Assembly: GCA_049724395.1 (NCBI GenBank)
Contig: JAUGWO010000159.1
Span: 104,441-168,440 of the forward strand
Direction: 5' to 3'
Length of the DNA: 64,000 nt
DNA from: Spongospora subterranea f. sp. subterranea
Taxonomy: Eukaryota; Endomyxa: Phytomyxea; Phytomyxea; Plasmodiophorida
The notes below the pieces were generated by a model. That model ran no database searches, was not told the origin of the DNA, and saw only the letters and a program-made list of their open reading frames with translations. A program made the position numbers and the translations under genes. Below are positions 22,617 to 35,222 of the stretch, one piece after another; the stretch's first letter is position 1, and every line of letters begins with the position of its first letter.

Positions 22617-22949
22617 TTACATACTCCTCTCCTGTTGTTTTTTGTAAACCCTGCCAACTCCTCATAACGATGCGATAGTCGAAATGTTGTCTGCACGTTA
22701 TCAAACTGAAACAACCGCGTCATCGAGTTGTTTAATTTAGCCATGACCTTATCAACGTACAGAACGTAGGTGGATTCGCCGCCCGCTCGACGTATTCAAG
22801 TCTGTTGTCTGAAATTCCAATTATCTGATGCATTGACACATAATTCCGGGACGATTTGCACTGGCTTCTTGAAATCGACTCCTCAAGATATTTGGCGCCA
22901 CCGAAATCCGTCCATCGTCCAGTTGCTTGACCTGGCAGCCAAGTGAGCT
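22617..22949. other. Intergenic 3' of VIP1
   Basis: About 330 bp with no recognisable gene or repeat; runs into a Copia fossil. Confidence 0.35.
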
Positions 22950-23960
22950 GGAAGAATCTAAAAATCCCAATCAAAAGGACCAAAAAGGAAGCTTGATTCC
23001 GATCATCGTGCGAATGGTTGCCATGCCTTGCTACTGGAGGAACACTATCACACCGATTTTGTGGGACCCTTGGGCAACAAGCTGAACTTTTTAGCAACCG
23101 ATTGTTCCATCGAGATTCGCTTTTACTTGGATTTTTACTTGAATTTGATCGCCAGGATGGGAATTTGCACAAAAGACTACCGTACGTTCCGTTTTTGTCA
23201 GGGACTGATGTTCCAGGTCCATCGCTCCTACCATTGTTGTTGATCGGGTCGGTTGATTGCTTTTTTAAAATTGATGACTCTATATGGGATAGCGATGCAG
23301 CACGAACATCAGTCCATGAACAAAAAATGGCACATGATGGTCTCTATGCAAGGTTCCATCCGGGCGAAAGGCCATCGATTCAACAGGTAAAGACGAACGG
23401 CGATGGCACTATTGAATGCTACAGAGCACGACTAGTTGGCCAAGGATTGTCCCAAAGGATGGGAGCTGACTACGACGAGACGTTCTTCCCTGTCGCAACT
23501 ACTGCAACCATTTCAACGATGATCGGACTGAAGGCCCAGGGCTGCAGGTCCAGAGCAATCTCGTTGTTGACACAGCCGACTTGAACGCGGATCACGACGC
23601 AGAACTACAGTATACCTCACCCAACCGAAGGCTTTCGGAGCCGACACCCAACCAGGGGGAACCTTTAGTGTGCAGACTCCACAATGCAATTTATGGCCTC
23701 AAGCAGGTCGGCCTGGCATCGTACCACTTCGTCGAAATTACTGCTCAAAAAATGGATTGTAGAAAGAGCCATAACGATACCTGCCAATCCATCAACGGCG
23801 ATGGCGATAACTTAATTCTGGTCGCAACCCTATGTTGCCGACATTATTGTAGATTATCGCTCACTCGACCCAATCGCGTATTTCGACACAATGGAAAATA
23901 TACAGTATTTTCGTTGCCGGTCGGATGTTTTCGTCACAGTATCGACCGACCCCGGTTCAA
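22950..23960 (+). mobile_element. Copia-type (Ty1) retrotransposon fossil, RT region
   Basis: Plus-strand translations contain the start of a Copia reverse transcriptase (RARLVGQGLSQRMGADYDET, near 23425-23485) and further on the VCRLHNAIYGLKQ segment (near 23668-23710). Gag, protease and LTRs were not found. Broken in several places and old. It separates VIP1 from DBP3. Confidence 0.75.
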
Positions 23961-24033
23961 CAACTAAAATAGAGGAAAACTGGGAGATCGGCAAGAGTAA
24001 TTAATAGAATACATTGTTTAGGGGAAATTTGGA

Positions 24034-25851
24034 TCAAAACTTGACATGCTTGGAAGACGGCATAGGCGCATCACCACCAGTAGAACGGAAATGGGCCCCA
24101 TACAGAGCGTGCTGTTTCTTCTTGACACCGCCGCCGAACTTCATCAGCGCTTCGGGAACGCTGGCCCCGCTCTCGTTCAGCACGTTGATCAACTCGCCGG
24201 AATGCGCTTTATCGGCGATGGTGAAGAACGTGTGGGCGATGCCCTTGTTGCCAGCGCGGCCAGTACGACCTGTGGATGAATTAGGGCGGATACGACACGA
24301 TGGGTTGTTATCGTACCGATTCTGTGAATATAGTCCTCGATTGTCAGAGGAAATGAGTAGTTGATCACGTACTCGACCTTGGGAATGTCGAGACCACGAG
24401 CGGCAACGTCGGTGGCGATCAGCAGCGGGAATTTCCCGCTCTTGAAATCCATCAGTGAGGCAGTTCGCTCCGGCTGCGATTTGTCGCCATGCAGGGCCGT
24501 ACACGACCAACCTTTCCGCTTGAGGGTGGATTCAACGCGGATCGCCTCCTTCTTGTAGAGCACGAACACGATGACGCGATTGACGCCATCGTGATATTGC
24601 TTCAGGAGCTGATCCAGTAACCGATCGCGATCGTGTCCGTCGACCACCTCCACGATCTGCTTGACGTTGGCGCTGGCCGACAGATCATCGGATCCGATGG
24701 TGACGCGGACCGGGTTGTTCAGGAACTCGCTCGCCAGTTTCTGAATCTCGGCGGGCCAGGTTGCCGAGAACATGACCGTCTGGCGTGGGCGATCCCCGAT
24801 AGCGGCGACGATCGCGCGGATATCGGGCTCGAATCCGAGATCCAGCATTCGGTCGGCTTCATCCAGGACCAGATACGAGACCTGTTTGAGGCTGATAACC
24901 CCTTTCCCTGATATAGCCCAGCAATCTCCCCGGTGTCGCCACCATCATGTGGACGATCCCCTTCAGCTCCCCAACTTGTTCGTGCTTATTCCCGCCACCA
25001 TACACGCAGACGGTCTTGGTCGACGACGCCTGGCCCGCGCCCACACACACCTCGGCGCTTTGCATGGCCAGCTCCCGGGTTGGCGATAGCACCAGCACGA
25101 TCGGGCCACTGTTTTTGCTGGATTTGGATAAGGGCGGATGCGATTGAATATGCGCTAACGCCGGCAGACAAAAAGCCAACGTCTTCCCACTTCCGGTCTC
25201 GGCAATACCAACGCCTGAAACAAAAAACACGATTATTACTGGAATTTCCAGATGGGGTGAGTCGGATTGGCTTACAATCCCTTCCCGACAGTAAGATTGG
25301 CCAACATTGGGCCTGAATGGGGGTGGGATTCGTGAACCCCGATATGCAGGACGTGATACTGCTGGGAAGACCCAGGTCGGTGAAGGCGCCGATCGGGTGG
25401 AATTCGTTGGACGACGCCGCGTCATCTGTGTGGGGAATCGGTATTTCAGTTAGGATCCCGGCGTGGCCAGATGGCGTCATCACATACCGACAACGATCGA
25501 GTGCTTCTGACGATACTCCTTGACATCATCTGAACTCATCGACGATTTCACTTTAATTGACGTTCTTGTCTCGCTTTCACCTTCTTTGGCTTTGCTTTTC
25601 GACGACTTCTTCTTCTTCAATGGTTTCTCAGCGACAATCTCGATAATCTGCTCCGGTTCGACATTCATCGGTTTCTCATGGGTTTTCTTCCGTTTTTTCA
25701 GCGATTTTTCGGCCTTGAGTGGTTCCTCAGGATTAAGATCTTTCACACAATAATCACCATTATCGCCCGATTTCCTCTCACTGCTTTTATCGACCGATTT
25801 CGCCTTCTTTTTCGATTTCCGTATTGCGGAAACCGGGTCAGATACTTTCAT
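24034..25851 (-). CDS. DBP3: DEAD-box RNA helicase DBP3
   Basis: ATP-dependent RNA helicase of the nucleolus, acting in 60S pre-rRNA processing. A Lys-rich N-terminus ([27 protein letters not shown]) leads to [10 protein letters not shown]. The helicase core follows with the Q-motif [20 protein letters not shown], motif I AETGSGKT, Ia PTRELAMQ, motif [25 protein letters not shown] and VI HRIGRTGRAG. The C-terminus [17 protein letters not shown] resembles the DBP3 tail and supports this subfamily over DBP2. Introns were traced after HSIVV, after GRD and after HRIG, all keeping the frame. Between LLGYI and [15 protein letters not shown] the frame shifts by one base at an AAAGGGG run (about 24898..24912). 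The window's annotation of a single gene assumes that this is a consensus error. Confidence 0.92.
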
Positions 25852-26152
25852 GAAAACGAATTTATATTCTGAGATAGAGGTAGAGTCAGGAACCTGACCG
25901 GGCGCAATAGTTTCCGGATACCGTCACGCAGTCCGCATCAACGTTACGATTTTGAGAGTAAAAAACACCAAAAAATCGATCACGAGTTTATTCCAGTGAT
26001 GTTATTTATGTTGAGATTTAATTAGGTTTCAAACAGTCGATACAGTATGGTACATGTTGTGTCGCGGTGGGGCCAGCACAACTGGCGAGTTGTGCCCCCC
26101 AGGAGAGAGACGCCACCAGGAACACAAACTCGCACAGAGATCAACCACAACT

Positions 26153-26960
26153 TCACCGCAATGAGAAATACAATGACGCCGCGATCCCGATCAGGACGGA
26201 GAACCCCATATAGGTTCGGATGAAGCTGGACACCGACACGAACGTCCCACGACATGTGATCAGATACCAGCAGTAGATCACTGACCAACGACAGATTTAG
26301 AGATGGGCGGCGGGTACGGGGAATTGGTGTGGCGTACTTGACCAAGGTTTACCCGCTTTGTGGAGAGAACAGCTAGCATGATGATGGCAGTTATTAGTGA
26401 ATATATTGTGCTGAGGTGGAGAGGTTAGCAAACCGAGTAGATATGGTGAGCCAGAAAATATCACCTGCAGTTTGCTGTATTCATCATCGGCCGACGCTAA
26501 CGATAAGTCCCATCGCTCCTCGATCGACAATGACGGATTCATTCCCGGGAATGAACACGACCAGGGGTCGATCTGATAATATCTGGATAACACCAATGCT
26601 GAACAGAAGAAATCGTCCTTTCGTCAAAAACACACTAACCTGGTGACTTTCCCCACCATAAAGTCGTCAATACCAATGAAATATGATCCAGCGAAATCAT
26701 GGACACGGCCTGTAGAGTCGCATATTCCCATATGGCCAATAATCGGAATAATCCAACTGCAAATGAACCTGTCCATCAGCTGAACACATCGGTCGAACGA
26801 GATCGACTAACGATATAATCGGCAATGGACCGAACACAATACAGAACGGGAACCGATTGGCGGCGGGATCGATTCGACCGGCGCCGGGCGCCCTGGGATC
26901 ACCCCCGATATCGGTACCGGCCCCCGGTTTCCTGGCCAGAATGGGGACGGCCTCTCCCAT
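26153..26960 (-). CDS. TMEM222/RTE1-like (DUF778) small membrane protein
   Basis: Five exons on the minus strand, traced through introns 26811..26757, 26639..26583, 26464..26411 and 26352..26281. The product starts MGEAVPILARKPG and has a Gly/Pro-rich lead. It continues NRFPFCIVFGPLPIISW and IIPIIGHMGICDSTGRVHDF, then DDFMVGKVTRYYQIDP, SADDEYSKLQHNIFTNNC and HHHASC, and finally a C-terminal membrane segment FSVLIGIAASLYF with end SLR. CIVWTPIP-like, GHMGI.TS.G...DFAG and NC..H are the signature blocks of the TMEM222/RTE1 family. In plants RTE1 is a Golgi/ER regulator of the ethylene receptor; the animal and fungal role is unknown. The frame closes perfectly over four junctions, which strongly supports the model. 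Confidence 0.87.
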
Positions 26961-27641
26961 GTGCGATAGTAACTGGTATTAACGTCCACCTATATCCGGG
27001 TCTGCGCTCAACGTATATTCTGTCCCCGACTGGCGATATTACCGACCGACGCCGAGAGAGCCTCTTTTTGACCCCACTCTGACTACAGTAGTAACGGTCA
27101 CCTTCCCTCCCAACGTTGGTCGACCCAGTCTGTGACTGTATGATGGTGGGGGTGGGGGTGGTGTTACATAGTCGGGTCAGTCCCTGTCATTTGACAAAGC
27201 ATGGCGCTGCGATATCCCTCGCCAGGCGCTACACCAGTAATAAGTGACCGTTGACGGTGCTTCAGTTGAGTTTATTGCACTTTCTGCATATGAGTGTTTT
27301 GACAGATCGGATTGAGGTTCGGCATCGCCCGCCCACATATCCCGCACCCACATGTGTGTTCAGGGTTAAAGCTCAATAAAAAGAACCAGGAAGTTTGTAT
27401 ATATATATAATTCGTTAGCGCTATCGTGATTCGTCCTTTGTACTGACGCAACAATGATGCCCTTGACCAGAGTAGCGCCTTTTTTCCGACCCCAGTATAT
27501 TGCTGTACGTGCTAATCGGCTTGAGGACGATATAGGGCATCGATCAGAGGCAAGACCATGTACTCGTTAACGTCTCTGGCGAACCCAAAACGTAATTTGA
27601 TTCAGTCAACACGATTTCAATCATAACAAGAGACCATGAAC
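26961..27641. other. Intergenic, 680 bp
   Basis: No gene recognised. Contains a G-rich run near 27143-27160 (GGTGGGGGTGGGGGTGGTG), a potential G-quadruplex, and a short (TA)n tract near 27400. Confidence 0.4.
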
Positions 27642-28880
27642 CTACATATTTGGAACGCCAACTCGACCTATCCTTACTAGGGTTTCGGCATCCACTTCAA
27701 CACGCCTCACCGTCAAAAGCCCCAATTTCAGCAAGAGCATATGGATGTCGTTCTCAACGGCGTCGGAACAGCGTTTGAATTTGTTCTTCCACGGCAGCTC
27801 CATTTGCAATGGCAACTGCCCTTCGAAGGGATTGGCCACGTCGGTCTGCATCAGCACGTCAAACAGCCACAGCATGGGCCCAACGGCCGACGACCAATGC
27901 GGGCCAAACTCATGGCAACGCATCAACATATTGATCGCATATGGGTTATGACAATGCCGATCTTGACCTAGCGAGCCCCAATTATACCCCCCGTACCAAT
28001 CCGAGATCTTCTCCTCAACCTCATCGGTGCTGGCCGCGTCCAGCTTGTCCCTCAGGATCGCCAGCTCCCGACCGAAGTTCTGGCGAATCTCCTCGGTCGT
28101 ATAGCCGACCAGGTTGGCCGCGTGGTCGTCAAAGGTCAGATCCGATATGTACCCGGGGATGTCAATTCGCCCCACCGCCGTATAGAACTGAAAACGGATA
28201 TGCCCTTCCAGCGCCTCGATGGCGTCCAAGAAATCCGACACGACCAACGAATTGGCGTCAGCCGCGATTTGCTTCTCGTTTGGGCCCATGGACGACAGTA
28301 CATCCGATACTGGCGCGTCGACTTCGTCGACTAGCACGACGACTTTGCCGCTGGGCGATCTCGACGCCGCTCCGACGATCAGGTCCCGAACCGCGCCCTT
28401 GACCGACGTCCTGGAGACAGAATCGCCCAGCCCATGTTGTTGGCCCAGCCGACGAATGGACTCCATCAGGGAGTGGCGGAAATCCTTCCGCCTGGCGATC
28501 CCTTGCATATTGAAGTGCAATACGTTGTGCTGTTCCGATTTCCAATCCCAGTCGGTGTCGGCGATCGCCAGTCGGCTCCCGACCGACCCGTCGAAAAAAT
28601 GCCTTTCACCACTGAACAGAGAGCCCAAGGTCGTCAGCGTCATGGTCTTGCCGAATTTTGATGGGCGACAAAACACGTATTTCGAATCGTTTGCTATGAT
28701 CATCTTCAGCTCCATCGTCTTGTCGACTAGGACGAAATTGCGTTCTCGCGCCACCGCGAATGTCGAGACCGACGACGTGATATGCGTCGCTGGGTGCGAC
28801 AGCTTCGGTGACGTTGCCGACGATGGCTGGGTCTCGGTTGCCATGTATCGCCGGCATCGATGGCGTATTCTGGCGAGCAT
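27642..28880 (-). CDS. AAA-ATPase-like protein (PF09820-type), no nuclease domain seen
   Basis: Uninterrupted 412-codon frame of unusually even composition. It opens with a basic, possibly organelle-targeting, leader (MLARIRHRCRRY). Family motifs run in order: NFVLVDKTMELKMII, Walker A-like FCRPSKFGKTMTLTTL, LFSGERHFFDG, Walker B VVVLVDEVDAPV, then TAVGRIDIPGYISDLTF, ANLVGYTTEEIRQNF and WYGGYNWG with HNPYAINML. These match the AAA-ATPase-like family often fused to a PD-(D/E)XK nuclease (DUF1703). Here the protein ends soon after the ATPase, with VRIGRVGVPNM. The family is common in bacteria and repeatedly found in early-diverging fungi; function unknown. An internal ATG at 28844 is an alternative start. 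No intron is visible. Confidence 0.82.
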   Translation of the reverse strand: MLARIRHRCRRYMATETQPSSATSPKLSHPATHITSSVSTFAVARERNFVLVDKTMELKMIIANDSKYVFCRPSKFGKTMTLTTLGSLFSGERHFFDGSVGSRLAIADTDWDWKSEQHNVLHFNMQGIARRKDFRHSLMESIRRLGQQHGLGDSVSRTSVKGAVRDLIVGAASRSPSGKVVVLVDEVDAPVSDVLSSMGPNEKQIAADANSLVVSDFLDAIEALEGHIRFQFYTAVGRIDIPGYISDLTFDDHAANLVGYTTEEIRQNFGRELAILRDKLDAASTDEVEEKISDWYGGYNWGSLGQDRHCHNPYAINMLMRCHEFGPHWSSAVGPMLWLFDVLMQTDVANPFEGQLPLQMELPWKNKFKRCSDAVENDIHMLLLKLGLLTVRRVEVDAETLVRIGRVGVPNM

Positions 28881-30804
28881 TGCCGAACTATTTGGGCTTG
28901 TACTGACCGCAAAGGACCAGCCATCTCCAGCCGTCCATCAGTCCGAAATTCATCATGTTCGAGACATCGTGTCAATATTGGCCGTTTATTCCATGGCGCG
29001 TCTGGTGTCCAACGTAGGGGACTGCGATCTCCTGTGAAACGCATCGCTGGATTGGTTTTCTCCATCGGCGAAGACCCGGCGATTGATCAATTTACGCGAT
29101 TACAAGGAGCGATCGAGATCTAAACGAGTTTTGAACCACGTGAATGTGATTGGAGCCGGCCAATCACAACAATCTCCTGCTGGTTCAAACTTGATTCAAA
29201 TGTAATTGCTAAAGATACTCGATGAAGCTCGACAATAGAAAGGGTGAGAACTTATGTAAATTGACGAAAACAAAATGTATTGAACAATTCATCCATTAAC
29301 TGCTCAACGACTATTTTGTGAAAAACTGTACTTTTGGGAAAGGCCGACCCATAGAACAGCCTCAAAATCATCTTCAGAAAGATTAACAAAATTTTGATAT
29401 CTATTGATGACAGAAGATACTGATTCAACGGCGCTCGTCGAAGAAGTGTTTTAATTGGTTTTCGGCCCAGGCCGACAACATCTCATCGGACCCATCAAGG
29501 TTGTAGCTCAGAAATATTCGACGTCCGGTCTTGATTGCTGTGATGAAAGCGCATTACAATTGGGCGGCAGCAGATATATTTGGGTTGCGGTCCTGACCTA
29601 ATCTCTGCGAAAGGGATTTGCTATCACAGTTCGACGGCGTCGATACGAGTTGGGTGTGCGATGGAAGTTTCCCCTATTCAAACAGCGCTGGCTGAGATTG
29701 CCGAAAACCCGAGCACATCAAAGGGTCATACAAATGGTGTGACACTCGACAATGAGTAATCGGTAAATACATGTGGAGATGTGCTCATATGGATATAGTA
29801 ACTATGCCTCAGAGCAACGATCGTGAAATCAACGGTCATGGGCGCCGAATGCGATGGGTACTCCCCGGAAAATCTATGCACGGGAACCGAGCACGGATTC
29901 GGGATGATCTCGGCAGATAGTCCAGCAGGGCAGATCGCCATCTGCGATCTGGAATATCCGATCACGGTCCTGCTGATCCCATACACTGTGACATGGCGCA
30001 ATCTCCGTCCCTGGACCCAGACGACATGTGTGTCATGAGCTGGGTGATTGTTGGTGATCTACCAATCTACCCCACCAGGGCGCAGCCCGTGTCATGTATC
30101 ATAGGCAGTGCGCGCGACCCTTCCACATGGCGCTATTCCAACTTCATCAACATTATTGTGGCCGTTTCTCCTCCGCCTTTCCCTGTTTTCTCTCTCTCTC
30201 TCTCTTTTTTTCGTATCCTGTTGTTCATGTCGTGCAATGGGCATTACACCAACCCGATCAAGGTTTCGCATTTCGATTTCCGACCTGAAACTTGGGGAAA
30301 GTCAGTTTGGAACATGGTTGTGGCGTTTCCACCGCGGGGACGGATTTGTGGCAGGGGATCACCATTTAGACGTCGGTATCAAAGTGTCGATCGTCGACAG
30401 CGTTGGGAGAACCACAACCATTTCCCAACGCTGACTATCAGCGGTTTCAGTTGGGAACTCGAACTCTGAACAATCACCGGGTTGTTGTGTTGCCCATTGC
30501 ACGAAGGACGATAATCTCCGTCATGTTGCATCATCTTGGTGGAAGTTTGGGCCCTGAAGGATCAGTGCGAGCATTATCGTTAACGGACTCATGCTGGAGA
30601 TTTTGAGACCTATCCAACGGAAACAATCGACGCGATTTTCTGGCAGAAACTTGATTTCTGGAACCAATCGATACATTCTCTCATAATGGTCAAATTCCCT
30701 CATAATTTGACCTTAGTACCCTTTATTGCGCTAATCTGAAGGTCAACGATATATTTCGTCTCGAACATCTGGACAATCGACAAACTGATGAAAGGCAAAG
30801 GCGA
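28881..30804. other. Intergenic, 1.9 kb
   Basis: Upstream of the AAA-ATPase-like gene and downstream of PWP2. Plus-strand ORFs at 29823..30038 and 29993..30469 exist but show no family features. A (CT)n tract lies near 30190-30206 and an imperfect hairpin at 30398..30433. No RNA gene recognised. Confidence 0.35.
30398..30433. repeat. Hairpin, 11 bp arms
   Basis: CAGCGTTGGGA (30398..30408) pairs with TCCCAACGCTG (30423..30433) across a 14-base loop. Isolated and of unknown function. Confidence 0.5.
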
Positions 30805-33479
30805 CTAGGCCGCGATTCTGTATTGATCGTCGGCTGGTGGTGTTGGTGATGGAGCGGCGATCATATCCTGCCGAGCGATCTTTGCGATCAGGTACTCGAG
30901 CTGGTATTGGTTGGAATTGCAGAGCGAGCTAAGGTTGGCGAACGCGGCGCCCATGTTCTTCTGTAGCGATCGGAACGCGGTCAACATGTGGTGCGAATTC
31001 CGTTTGAGATAGGTCCCGTGAATGGTCAGCAGATTCACGACCCAAACCAGGTAAATTTCCAGTTCCGAGCGCGTTTCCAACCCGTCGGCGATCAGGTTCA
31101 ACATCCGCTCCAGGAACACCAACGGGATCGAACGGACGATCAGTGCGACGTCGTCGGCAGGGATCGTGACCAGAATCGTCTCCAGAATGGCGTGTTCGTT
31201 GAGTCGCAGCGCCATCACCAACGCCTTCGACAGCTCCCCGCTCCTGAACGTGGACGCGATCGTGGCCGGCGTGATGTCGACGTCGAGGTCGACCGGGTCG
31301 AACAGCAGCTCCTGGTCCAGGGAATAGATTAGCAGGCCTTGGGTGGCGGCGGCGACCCAGGAACGACCCGTTGGCGAGAACCGAACCGCCCGGCAACGGA
31401 TCGATGGAATCACACGTCGTGACGAGAGCTGTCCACGACAAACACCAGGAAGGTGATCGCGTTTCGCCAGGCGCGTCTGCAGGTCGTCGTGGTCGCTATC
31501 GGAGGCGTCGATGTCGTCGACGGGGCCGGCGTCGGTCATTCGGCGGCTGTTGAGCTGATCGACCACGCCATCGAGTGACCGATTGCAGGAGATCTGATAG
31601 CGCGACACCAATACGCGCGCGTCGACGTCGTAGATGCAGATGAACTTACTATCGCCACCCGCCAGGATGTACCGATTGTCGGCGGAATAGCAGATCGAGC
31701 GGAACGAGATGCCCTGGGTGCTGTTCTCGGCGGATCGAGGATCGTTCCGACGACGACCTCCGCGAATGTCTTCGCGGCACTCGATCGTGCCCTTGAGGGT
31801 GTTGGAATTGATATCCCAGAAATACAGCTGGCCGTCCAACGACGACGTGCACAGCTCGTTGCCGTCGGATCGGAACGCGACCGCCAGAACGTCCGATCCA
31901 TGGACCATGTTGTCGACCGACGCCTTCCTCTCGAACACATCCCAGAGTTTGGCGGTCTTGTCCCACGAACACGACGCCAGCATCGACTGTTCGTCGGAGA
32001 ACGCCAACGAGCAGACGGGGCCTTCATGGCCCGAAAGAACGTCCAACAGACGCCCGGTCTGCAACGACCAGACGAATATATCGAATGGGTCCATGGCGCC
32101 AGCGCAGATAATCTCCCCAGACGGGTCGATCGCCAGCGATATGAACTGGCACGTCGTTGGCGACACCAGCGTTCGGAAATTTCGATATCGGACGAGGTCG
32201 TAGGCACGAACCGTTCCGTCCAACGATGAGCTGATCACGACGTTGCCGGCCGATGTGAACTCGATCGCCGTGATGGGACCGGCGTGATCGGCAAACGTGG
32301 CGAAACAGAACCCGCTGCTGCTGTTCCAGATCTTCACCTTGCCGTCGTCGGCGCCGGTGCACATGATCTGGCCGTCGGTCGAGTAGGCGACGGCGTTGAT
32401 GTCGTTGCTGTGGCCCTGTTGTTTGAGGATGTAGGTCTCGGATTGCCATTCCCAGACCAGGAGCTGGCCGAGCGTGGACGAGCCGAACCCGAGCCAGTCG
32501 CCGGTCGGGCTGATGGCGACGGTCGAGATCTGCTGATTGCTGATCGATAGCGAATGGATCTCCAGGATATCCGGCAATGAGTACAACGAGAACAGTCCCG
32601 AGCTGAATCCGACCACGACCAGATTCAGATCCCCAACTTGATGGAACGCGGCTGATTCCGTCCTGGCGTGATCTTTGGCGAGAAAGTGCTTTTTCTCGAT
32701 GGCGAAATGGCCACTGGCTAGGGAATTACCGGCGGCGACTTGACCGTCCTCGTCCACCGCAAATGACCAAACAAACAGGGCGCCATCTTCAGCGAGCGTA
32801 TAGAGCGTATCGGTGTGGTCGGTGAAGGACGCGATCGTACGGGACCGGTGGCCGGCCAAGGTCAACGGGCGGAATCCGGGGATGGGATCGAGGGAGAACA
32901 TCTTGACCGACATGTCCAACGAGCAGGTGAACAGGAACTGGGAGTCGTTGGACCAGTTGATGTGGGTGATGTGGTCGTAATGACCCGTATAGGTTCGGTA
33001 TAATGTGAATGGGGAATACTGGCAGAGTAGGGCGGGCGCCATCCACACGTCGCAGTGCTTTCCTTTGGTCACGGCCAGGTATCGCCCATCGGGACTGAAT
33101 TTCATGTCCAGAACGGGGCCCTTGAACTTGAACTTGTTCACGATCACGCGTTTGTGGTAGTTGATCAGGAGCGCGTATCCGTCCTGGTCGATCGAGATCA
33201 GTTTGGAACCGCATGGGCTCAGGGCGATACGCGTGATGTTGTTCTGGTTCTCGAACGGGAACGTTGAGCATTTATGGCTATGGGAACAACATGAGAGTCA
33301 GAAACCAGGGAGAATCGGTGCCGTTCAAGAGAATGCGGTCGAACGTACTGGACCAGGTCGAATTGCGATATTCGATTGCCGACGGGACTCAGAATGGAGT
33401 TTCCGTCTTTGGAGAAGAGCACATTACCGCCTTGATAGGAACTTCCACATAGATTTGAGAACTCATAGGAGAACTTCAT
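30805..33479 (-). CDS. PWP2: PWP2/UTP1, WD40 protein of the small-subunit processome
   Basis: U3 snoRNP / UTP-B component needed for 18S rRNA maturation in the nucleolus. The short first exon (MKFSYEFSNLCGSSYQ, then VGNRISQFDLV) is joined over an intron at 33348..33278 (71 bp) to FPFENQNNITRIALSPCGSK, which is the conserved PWP2 N-terminus. The second exon is one long frame with tandem WD40 blades (for example KGPVLDMKFSPDGRYLAVT, SNDINAVAYSTDGQIMCTG, GPVCSLAFSDEQSMLASCSW) and a C-terminal helical UTP12-like domain (ELEIYLVWVVNLLTIHGTYL). Length about 867 residues, close to orthologues. The coding sequence is GC-rich compared with its flanks. It is the cleanest gene in the window. Confidence 0.95.
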
Positions 33480-35222
33480 CCAGCTCGATCCAACGAGCGA
33501 CGTTAATCCGATCTGGGTCACAAACCCCTCACGATCGATCCCTGTCCAGAACAGCCCTGGGTCGTAGTCCGGATAAGTCCGTCACGGACTCCGTCAATCA
33601 AGCGATTTCTGCCATCGTCCTCAGGGTTCTCGTTTGGTTGAGGTTGATTCTGACACAATGGGCCTTAATTATTCCAATAGTTCGGCTAATCGATGGTCGT
33701 ATGATATTCCAGAGGAATTGATTTATTATTTCCAATCGGACAATGGTTTGAAACTCTCTCGTTGCGTCTTCAGTCAAATGTCGTTGTTGGTTTTCTACTT
33801 TGCTGTTTCCTTTATCGGGGGTGTTTTTGTTGTCGAACTATTCTGGAGTTGAGGGGTGAGGATGTAGTTCCGCCTTTTGCAGGCGATCATAACCAGTGGC
33901 TGAACGGTCTGTGCAATTAGTAAATACTGTCCTAGATTACAGCGAATGCCGACGCCATAATCGGACGAACTGATCGTTGGTCATTCCGGCGATACGTTGA
34001 TAGATGGCCAAATTATTGACAGATGACCGTTCAGCTGGGCTGACCGATTGGCCGGGAAATGAGCGATGACCTGCAACCACCTCAACTCATCTGGCGCTTC
34101 GTGTCGTACACGTCGCATCATTACAGTCCAGCTAGTTTTCAAATAACGGTTGACGAATGAATCAAAGGGGTGGTTGGTATTGTTTGTAAACCCCTAAACA
34201 ACACAGCGGTATTGGCAAGAACGTTGACGTGGAAAACTGTTATGGTCCTCGCCACGAATAGGCAAACTTTACATAGGATGTGGGTTTACTGTGCAAATCT
34301 ACAGTACCCCAGATTCAGACAGTATTCCTATTTAATGTCGCCAAACAGGTTGTCTTACAAGTGCAATGATTTCTGGTCGATAATGACGAGTGATCACGGA
34401 AATCTGGAAGGCCAATGGGAATCCTCGCCTTTACCTCATTTCTGTACATTTCTGTACTTGGTATTGATCTTTTGTAGACGTTCTTCCGTAAGTTGTATTT
34501 TGGTGCAGAAGGGAAATTAGGATCAAATGCACAAACAGTTAACCAGGTGATATTGTTCTTCACTGTAACCGTTCGATCAACGTCCTCAATACCTGATCAT
34601 CGAACTGCACAACCTTCATGCAATAAACTATTTTACGCAATTCCGACGCTAAAGCAGAACAATATAGATCTAGCGTCAGGGGCTGGTAGAGCCTATTTAT
34701 AATCTCAAGGGACGTCCTCTGGCTGTAATCAGAAACAGGTGAAGTTGGGAAACGGCCAAGGGTCGGTGGTGGTGGGGCGTGTGTTACTGGTTGGTTGGCC
34801 AGTGAGACAGTGTATTATTGTTGAATATCCCGACAGGGGACCCTGTCATTGATCAGTGGGTCCAGTGGGTAGGGTCGTGATGATCCCCCCCATATCAGGT
34901 GCCCCTCTCAACCACACCACCACTGTTGGGGGGATATATCCAAACACGCCCAGCACTACGTCACACACACACACACTGCCATCCTATATCGCCAGGGCGA
35001 ATAACGCCACCCCAATCATTATGTAAACTGTCGAACTCAGCACAAGATCCCCGCCGGCTCGATTTCCTGGACGTGTGCTATCCAAGGGTGCCAGAACGAT
35101 CATCATCGTACCTGGATCCAGCTCAAAAGGCGGCTGCAAAAAAATCTCGAGATATTATTCGGAAGATTTTTTGGAAATAAACACAACCTCCAGAGATACC
35201 CTCAAGAGACCTCGATTCGGCG
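33480..35222. other. Intergenic, 1.74 kb
   Basis: Contains the PWP2 5' region. ORFs at 33634..33852 (MGLNYSNSSANRWSYD, one hydrophobic stretch) and 34170..34520 have no recognised homology. A (CA)n tract lies near 34964-34976. A frame near 35040..35162 (LDFLDVCYPRVPERSSSYLD) may be an upstream exon of the following gene. Confidence 0.35.

Noticed and set aside
29823-30469. Plus-strand gene between the AAA-ATPase-like gene and PWP2
   Set aside because: ORFs overlap in different frames, contain a CT microsatellite and show no domain pattern.
30929-33271. Long extra frames on both strands inside PWP2
   Set aside because: They are shadows of a GC-rich coding exon; only the WD40 frame has family motifs.
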